Below, piece by piece: positions 6,624 to 9,457 of a stretch of DNA of 9,457 bases. The DNA comes from Clostridiales bacterium (lineage in GTDB: Bacteria > Bacillota > Clostridia > Oscillospirales > QAMX01): assembly GCA_016285815.1 (NCBI GenBank), contig JAEERN010000180.1:1-9457 (forward strand), in the 5' to 3' direction. Numbering within the stretch: position 1 is the stretch's first letter; every line of letters starts with the position of its first letter. The notes beneath the pieces were generated by a model. It ran no database searches. It was not told the origin of the DNA and worked only from the letters and a program-made list of their open reading frames with translations. Both the position numbers and the translations under genes were made by a program.

Positions 6624-7919
6624 TCAGCGCGGCGGGATCCCGTCCCCGGTCAGCCGCCGCCGGACCTCGTCCAGCGAAAGGCCGGTCTCCCGGGCGATCC
6701 GGGCCAGATCCTCGTATTCGGGCTTGCAGCGGGAGACGCCGTAGCCCTCGGCGCGCTTGACGCGGACGGGGCCGAAGGCCGTGTCCAACGTTTCGGTGCG
6801 CCGGGACAGGACAGCCCGGCGGCAGACGGTCGTCCGGACGCCCAGCGTCGAGGTGTGGCGGAAGACGGCGCGCAGCAGCGCGCCGGCGTCCGCCTCGCGG
6901 CACAGGACGGTGAGCATCAGGCCGGGCCGGGACTTTTTCATCCCCACGGCCGTGGTGAAGACGTCCAGCGCCCCCTGCGCCAGAAGCTGCTCGGCGGCGA
7001 AGCCGACCTGCTCCGGCGTCATGTCGTCCAGGTTGCAGCGCAGCTCGACCGCCGTATCGCCGGCCCCGTCGGCGATCTCGCCCAGCACGGCGCGGACGCA
7101 GTTGGCGGCCTCGAAGTCCTTTTTTCCCATGCCGCAGCCGATCTTTTCCGGCGTCATCAGCGGCATGTCGCCGAAGGACGTGACGAACCGCTTCAAAAGC
7201 GCCGCGCCCGTCGGCGTGCAGAGCTCGCCCTCGACGCGGCCGTAGATCGGAACGCCCCGCAGCAGATGCGCCGTGGCGGGGGCGGGGACCGGCAGGATCC
7301 CGTGGGCGCAGCGGACCTGGCCCCGGCCCACGTGGACGGGCGAGGCGAAGACCTTTTCCGCGCCGAGCCGCTCCATCAGCAGACAGACCGCCGTCACGTC
7401 CGCAACGGCGTCCAGCGCGCCCACCTCGTGGAAGTGGACCGTATCCGCAGGGACCCCGTGGACGGCGCTTTCGGCCTCGGCGATGAGTCCGTAGACCGCC
7501 CGGGCGTTCTCCCGGACCGCCTCGGACACCGGCAGGGCCGCAAGGAGCGCGCCGATCTCCGCCATGCCGCTGTGCGCATGACCGTGGTGTTCGTGGCCAT
7601 GGCCGTGCTCATGCTCACGCCCGTGTTCGTGTTCATGCTCACGCCCGTGTTCGTGTTCATGCTCATGCTCATGTTCATGCTCGTGCTCATGCCCGGGAAG
7701 CTCGCCGGCGGGCTCCTCATCGCCGCGGACGGTGACCTTCATGCGCGTTCCGCGGAGTCCGCACTTGACCGACGGCTCGGCTTCGAAGCGGACGCCGGGA
7801 AGGCCCAGGGCGTTCAGCTCGTCCAGAAAGGCCTGCCGGTCGTCGAGAAGCTCCCAGAGGGCGGCGGTCAGCATGTCCCCGGCGGCGCCCATGCCAAGGT
7901 CCAGATACAGCGCCTTCAC
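6624..7919 (-). CDS. larC: LarC, nickel insertion enzyme for the nickel-pincer cofactor
   Basis: A 431-residue LarC (TIGR00299/DUF111). Family marks are the N-terminal LYLDLGMGAAGDM, then HFHEVGALDAVADV, GRGQVRCAHGILPVPAPAT, GELCTPTGAALLK and NLDDMTPEQ. LarC uses CTP to insert nickel into the pyridinium dithiocarboxylate cofactor made by LarB and LarE, which serves LarA-type racemases and epimerases. None of larA, larB or larE is in the window. In Lactiplantibacillus plantarum the protein is made from larC1/larC2 by frameshifting; here it is one continuous frame. Residues 77-116 are a His/Glu-rich insert with 19 histidines, likely to bind Ni2+. The GTG at 7919 is chosen because it overlaps the upstream TGA as GTGA and has GAGG 7 bases upstream; an in-frame ATG at 7964 lies inside the upstream gene. 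It is the last gene of its operon. Confidence 0.95.
   Translation of the reverse strand: MKALYLDLGMGAAGDMLTAALWELLDDRQAFLDELNALGLPGVRFEAEPSVKCGLRGTRMKVTVRGDEEPAGELPGHEHEHEHEHEHEHEHGREHEHEHGREHEHGHGHEHHGHAHSGMAEIGALLAALPVSEAVRENARAVYGLIAEAESAVHGVPADTVHFHEVGALDAVADVTAVCLLMERLGAEKVFASPVHVGRGQVRCAHGILPVPAPATAHLLRGVPIYGRVEGELCTPTGAALLKRFVTSFGDMPLMTPEKIGCGMGKKDFEAANCVRAVLGEIADGAGDTAVELRCNLDDMTPEQVGFAAEQLLAQGALDVFTTAVGMKKSRPGLMLTVLCREADAGALLRAVFRHTSTLGVRTTVCRRAVLSRRTETLDTAFGPVRVKRAEGYGVSRCKPEYEDLARIARETGLSLDEVRRRLTGDGIPPR
7610..7657 (-). repeat. Perfect 24-base tandem duplication in larC
   Basis: Two identical 24-base copies lie at 7610-7633 and 7634-7657. They are followed to about 7691 by six-base His-Glu codon units. 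They encode the repeated Arg-Glu-His part of the LarC insert and keep the frame, so gain or loss of a unit would lengthen or shorten the histidine tract by eight residues. Confidence 0.9.
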
Positions 7920-8257
7920 GGACGTTCCTCTTCGGCGGACGTTTTTTTGGCGCGCCGCAGCCATCCCCGGATCACGCCCCTGGGATCCCGGATCAGAAGG
8001 ACGACCACCCAGATGACCAGACCCAGCGCGACCACGGACAGGCCCAGATAGAGATCGTTGAGCATGTCCGCCGGTTCCGGGGTGAAGAATCCGGCGCCGA
8101 GTTCGGCGTATTCAAAGATCGCGTCCACCAGCCACATGAGCGAGGCGCCCCAGTACATCCAGCAGAGAATCCCCGTCTTCATGGGGTTTTCCGGCGCCCT
8201 GCGGTACCAGAGGACCGTGCAGATCACGGCGGCGAACAGAGTGGTGAGAAGCGTCAT
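7916..8257 (-). CDS. Small uncharacterised membrane protein, larC operon (second gene)
   Basis: I do not recognise a named family for this 113-residue protein. It has three hydrophobic segments: about 2-18, 28-49 (containing WMYWGASLMWLVDAIFEYAE) and 68-89. A short acidic stretch (EPADMLND) lies between the last two, and the tail is positively charged and then acid-rich. The middle segment holds a buried-looking Asp45, Glu49 and several Trp, unusual for a plain anchor. The ATG at 8257 comes one base after the stop of the preceding gene, with a weak AAGGGGG site, so translation is probably coupled. Its stop overlaps the larC GTG. This packing suggests it works with its two neighbours in nickel handling or nickel-cofactor use, but nothing in the sequence proves a transport or enzyme role. 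Confidence 0.85.
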   Translation of the reverse strand: MTLLTTLFAAVICTVLWYRRAPENPMKTGILCWMYWGASLMWLVDAIFEYAELGAGFFTPEPADMLNDLYLGLSVVALGLVIWVVVLLIRDPRGVIRGWLRRAKKTSAEEERP

Positions 8258-8258
8258 G

Positions 8259-8708
8259 TCACTGCGCCCCCTTTTCGGTCTCTGCCGCGGGTCCTTTGGC
8301 GGCGCGGCGTTCCAGCACGGACGAAACGATCAGCATACCGCCCCAGACCGCCGTGACCAGAAGGGCCATGCCGACGCCGGCGGTCGCCATCTCGTGGAGC
8401 ATCTCCGCCGCGTCCTCCGGATCGGCGGCGTTGGTCAGGAAGGGGAACCACGGAACGACCTCGCCGTGCCAGACGTGCTCGAAGGCCAAAAGCGCCGAGC
8501 CGCCCCAGAGCAGGTTCGAGAGCCATTTCAGTTTCCGGGAGAAGGGAACGCGGCCCGATCCGGTCAAAGCCAGTTCGGCCTTGTCCCGGTTCTCAGTCTG
8601 AGACGGATCGCCGCCGTCCTTCTCCTTTTTTGCTTCCTTGCTTTCCGTCACCTTCTTCGCGACGGTGACGGCGAGGGCCTCGGTGGCCGGAACGAGAAAA
8701 CATGCCAT
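8259..8708 (-). CDS. Small uncharacterised membrane protein, larC operon (first gene)
   Basis: A 149-residue protein of no family I can name. The start (MACFLVPATEALAVTVAKK) is mildly hydrophobic and is followed by a charged stretch (about 20-45). Then come a membrane segment at about 61-78 (KWLSNLLWGGSALLAF), a striking loop HVWHGEVVPWFPFLTNA (78-94), and a second segment at about 108-132. The loop His78 and His81, Glu83 and the later His105 (MLHEM) could bind a metal. AGGAGG at 8722-8717, 8 bases upstream, clearly sets the ATG at 8708; the frame stays open upstream but lacks a ribosome site. It is the first gene after the promoter at 8871-8900. I recall similar hypothetical proteins in clostridial genomes but no assigned function. 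It may form a complex with the next gene product. Confidence 0.85.
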   Translation of the reverse strand: MACFLVPATEALAVTVAKKVTESKEAKKEKDGGDPSQTENRDKAELALTGSGRVPFSRKLKWLSNLLWGGSALLAFEHVWHGEVVPWFPFLTNAADPEDAAEMLHEMATAGVGMALLVTAVWGGMLIVSSVLERRAAKGPAAETEKGAQ

Positions 8709-8734
8709 GGGAAAAACCTCCTGTACGGAAAAAT

Positions 8735-8792
8735 TATCATGAAAAAAAGGCATGTCGCTCCCGACGGGCGGGAACAATATACCTTCATGATA
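8735..8792 (-). promoter_or_regulatory. Nested inverted repeats in the larC operon leader
   Basis: A perfect 9-base inverted repeat (8735-8743 and 8784-8792, ATCATGAA core) encloses an inner hairpin with arms TCCCG/CGGGA (8759-8763 and 8769-8773). The inner 3' side is followed by a run of seven U. The outer arm ends about 12 bases before the AGGAGG site of the first gene, close enough to affect ribosome access. This patch is far more AT-rich than its surroundings. It does not match any riboswitch I know well enough to name. Confidence 0.4.
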
Positions 8793-8844
8793 TACGATAT
8801 GCGGGGATCAAAAGCGGGGAAAAGGAAAACGCGGTCGCTTTCCG

Positions 8845-8861
8845 GCAGACTTCCTGTCTGC
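8845..8861 (-). promoter_or_regulatory. 5'-end hairpin of the larC operon leader
   Basis: GCAGAC and GTCTGC pair around the five-base loop AGGAA (minus strand). The hairpin sits at about +4 to +20 of the transcript expected from the promoter at 8871-8900. No U tract follows, so it is not an intrinsic terminator. Confidence 0.55.
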
Positions 8862-8870
8862 GCTGCCGTC

Positions 8871-8900
8871 ATTGTACCACGGCGGGGGAAGCGTTGTCAA
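8871..8900 (-). promoter_or_regulatory. Extended -10 promoter for the larC operon
   Basis: On the minus strand a consensus -35 TTGACA (8900-8895) is separated by 18 bases from -10 TACAAT (8876-8871), which is preceded by TGG to make an extended -10. The start is expected near 8864, giving a leader of about 155 bases before the ATG at 8708. The -35 begins 28 bases after the aroQ stop and I see no U-tract terminator between, so read-through from the aro genes is also possible. Confidence 0.85.
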
Positions 8901-8928
8901 GGCCCTGCCCCCCGCGCGCGTCGTTTTT

Positions 8929-9360
8929 TTACGCGCCGGCCCCGGTCAGGATCTCCAGCGCGCGGACGTAGCCCGCGAAGCCCATGCCCTTGACCGTGGC
9001 GACGCAGGCCGCCCGGACGTAGGAAACGCGGCGAAAGGGCTCGCGCGCGTCGGGGTCGGACAGATGCACCTCCACCGTCGGGATCCCGACGGCCTTGACC
9101 GCGTCCAGCAGTGCCACGCTGGTGTGGGTATAGGCGGCGGGGTTGAGGACGATGCCGTCATAAACGCCGAGAGCCTGCTGGACGGCGTCCACCAGCGCGC
9201 CCTCGTGGTTGGATTGGAAAAACGAGACCGAGACGCCGAGACGTGCCGCGGCCCCGCGGACGGTCTCGCACAGCTCGCCGTAGGTCCCGCGGCCGTAGAT
9301 CTCCGGCTCGCGGACGCCCAGCAGGTTCAGGTTCGGCCCGTTAAGCACCAGTATGTTCAC
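8929..9360 (-). CDS. aroQ: Type II 3-dehydroquinate dehydratase
   Basis: A 143-residue type II dehydroquinase, the usual length, converting 3-dehydroquinate to 3-dehydroshikimate in aromatic amino acid synthesis. Family motifs are complete: NGPNLNLLG (7-15), REPEIYG with Arg17 and catalytic Tyr22, FQSNHEG (48-54), LNPAAYTHTS with Asn74 and His79, and EVHLSDPDAREPFRRVSY with catalytic His99. Family members form dodecamers in the cytosol. The start is a GTG at 9360 with GGAGG 7 bases upstream, lying inside the end of the preceding kinase gene (20-base overlap), so the two are read as one operon. A GCGCG/CGCGC inverted repeat spans the stop codon but lacks a U tract, so the gene has no clear terminator of its own. 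Confidence 0.97.
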   Translation of the reverse strand: MNILVLNGPNLNLLGVREPEIYGRGTYGELCETVRGAAARLGVSVSFFQSNHEGALVDAVQQALGVYDGIVLNPAAYTHTSVALLDAVKAVGIPTVEVHLSDPDAREPFRRVSYVRAACVATVKGMGFAGYVRALEILTGAGA

Positions 9361-9457
9361 AGAAATCCCTCCAGATGGCCTGCGCCGTCTCCTCCGGCGC
9401 GCCGTTGTTGTCCGCCGCCGCGTCGCGCCACGCCGCGTAGAGCGGCGCGCGCTGGGC
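9341..9457 (-). CDS. aroK: Shikimate kinase, C-terminal 38 residues
   Basis: Only the last 38 codons are inside the window, ending at the TAA at 9343-9341; the start lies beyond the right edge. The visible part runs QRAPLYAAWRDAAADNNG, then an acidic stretch and a short helix ending EHTGA. The R-x-PLY block followed by AD and an NNG turn is the usual tail of shikimate kinases, where the Arg contacts the substrate. Overlap with aroQ, the nearby step of the same pathway, supports the call. A fused dehydrogenase-kinase cannot be excluded because the N-terminal part is not seen. Confidence 0.72.
   Translation of the reverse strand, partial: AQRAPLYAAWRDAAADNNGAPEETAQAIWRDFCEHTGA

Noticed and set aside
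5356..6903. Minus-strand open frame (515 codons) opposite the isomerase-oxidoreductase junction
   Set aside because: It is a shadow frame produced by high GC content; both plus-strand genes have complete active-site motifs and good ribosome sites.
7610..7691. Tandem repeats considered as a CRISPR or noncoding repeat array
   Set aside because: The repeats are adjacent without spacers, stay in frame in larC, and encode a sensible His/Glu tract.
7920..7964. Upstream ATG for larC at 7964
   Set aside because: It lies well inside the preceding gene, adds a basic stretch not typical of LarC, and leaves the GTGA overlap and GAGG site at 7919 unexplained.
5517..8051. Very long plus-strand open frame (844 codons) across the oxidoreductase, terminator and larC
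   Set aside because: It is a +2-frame shadow of the oxidoreductase and an antisense shadow of larC, crosses a strong terminator, and gives an Arg/Gly-rich product with no motifs. The hydrophobic run it shows near 7590-7690 is just the reverse reading of the His-Glu repeat.
8709..8777. Longer N-terminus for the first larC-operon gene
   Set aside because: The frame stays open to a TTG at 8777 and an ATG at 8753, but neither has a ribosome site, while AGGAGG sits 8 bases before the ATG at 8708.
8709..8864. NiCo-type riboswitch in the larC leader
   Set aside because: The leader has paired segments, but I cannot match the four-helix junction or conserved bases of that class, so only an unnamed structured leader is reported.
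9357..9457. Alternative frame ending in a GTGA overlap with aroQ
   Set aside because: That frame gives an Arg/Gly-rich product with no motif, whereas the adjacent frame ending at 9341 reads as a shikimate kinase tail.

Overview
The window reads as chromosomal DNA of a GC-rich (roughly two-thirds G+C by eye) Gram-positive anaerobe, most likely a clostridial gut-type lineage. Strong AGGAGG-type ribosome sites, sigma-A promoters of the extended -10 kind, a YugP-family peptidase, a GH42-like hydrolase and a one-piece LarC all fit this. The assignment is an inference from gene style, not a taxonomic match. I see no transposase, integrase, tRNA, rRNA or CRISPR array. The DNA is densely coding and no stretch over 300 bases lacks a gene.

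Region 1 (1-4413, minus strand) is a run of four genes read from a promoter near 4485-4513. In order they are an SGNH-type esterase, an MBL-fold hydrolase overlapping it by 4 bases (ATGA), a YugP-family membrane zinc peptidase after a 112-base gap, and a GH42-like glycoside hydrolase that runs off the left edge. Region 2 (4545-6603, plus strand) is the divergent partner: a xylose-isomerase-like TIM-barrel enzyme followed by a Gfo/Idh/MocA oxidoreductase, closed by a strong two-way terminator. Together these regions look like one accessory sugar or glycoside utilisation locus. The esterase could strip acyl groups, the GH42-like enzyme could cut or bind the glycan, and the oxidoreductase/isomerase pair could handle the released sugar or cleave glycosides by an oxidation-elimination route. 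The substrate cannot be read from the sequence.

Region 3 (6624-8900, minus strand) is a second operon with its own promoter and a leader of about 155 nt. It holds two small uncharacterised membrane proteins and LarC, the nickel-insertion enzyme for the nickel-pincer cofactor of LarA-type racemases. The three genes are packed with a 1-base gap and a GTGA overlap. LarC carries a 40-residue His/Glu-rich insert with 19 histidines, encoded partly by a perfect 24-base tandem duplication. Region 4 (8929-9457, minus strand) is the end of a shikimate-pathway run: the C-terminus of a probable shikimate kinase overlapping aroQ.

Two signals stand out. The larC operon pairs two unknown membrane proteins with nickel-cofactor synthesis. 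Also, each of the three promoters I can recognise is an extended -10 promoter followed, within about 2-5 bases of the expected +1, by a short stable hairpin.
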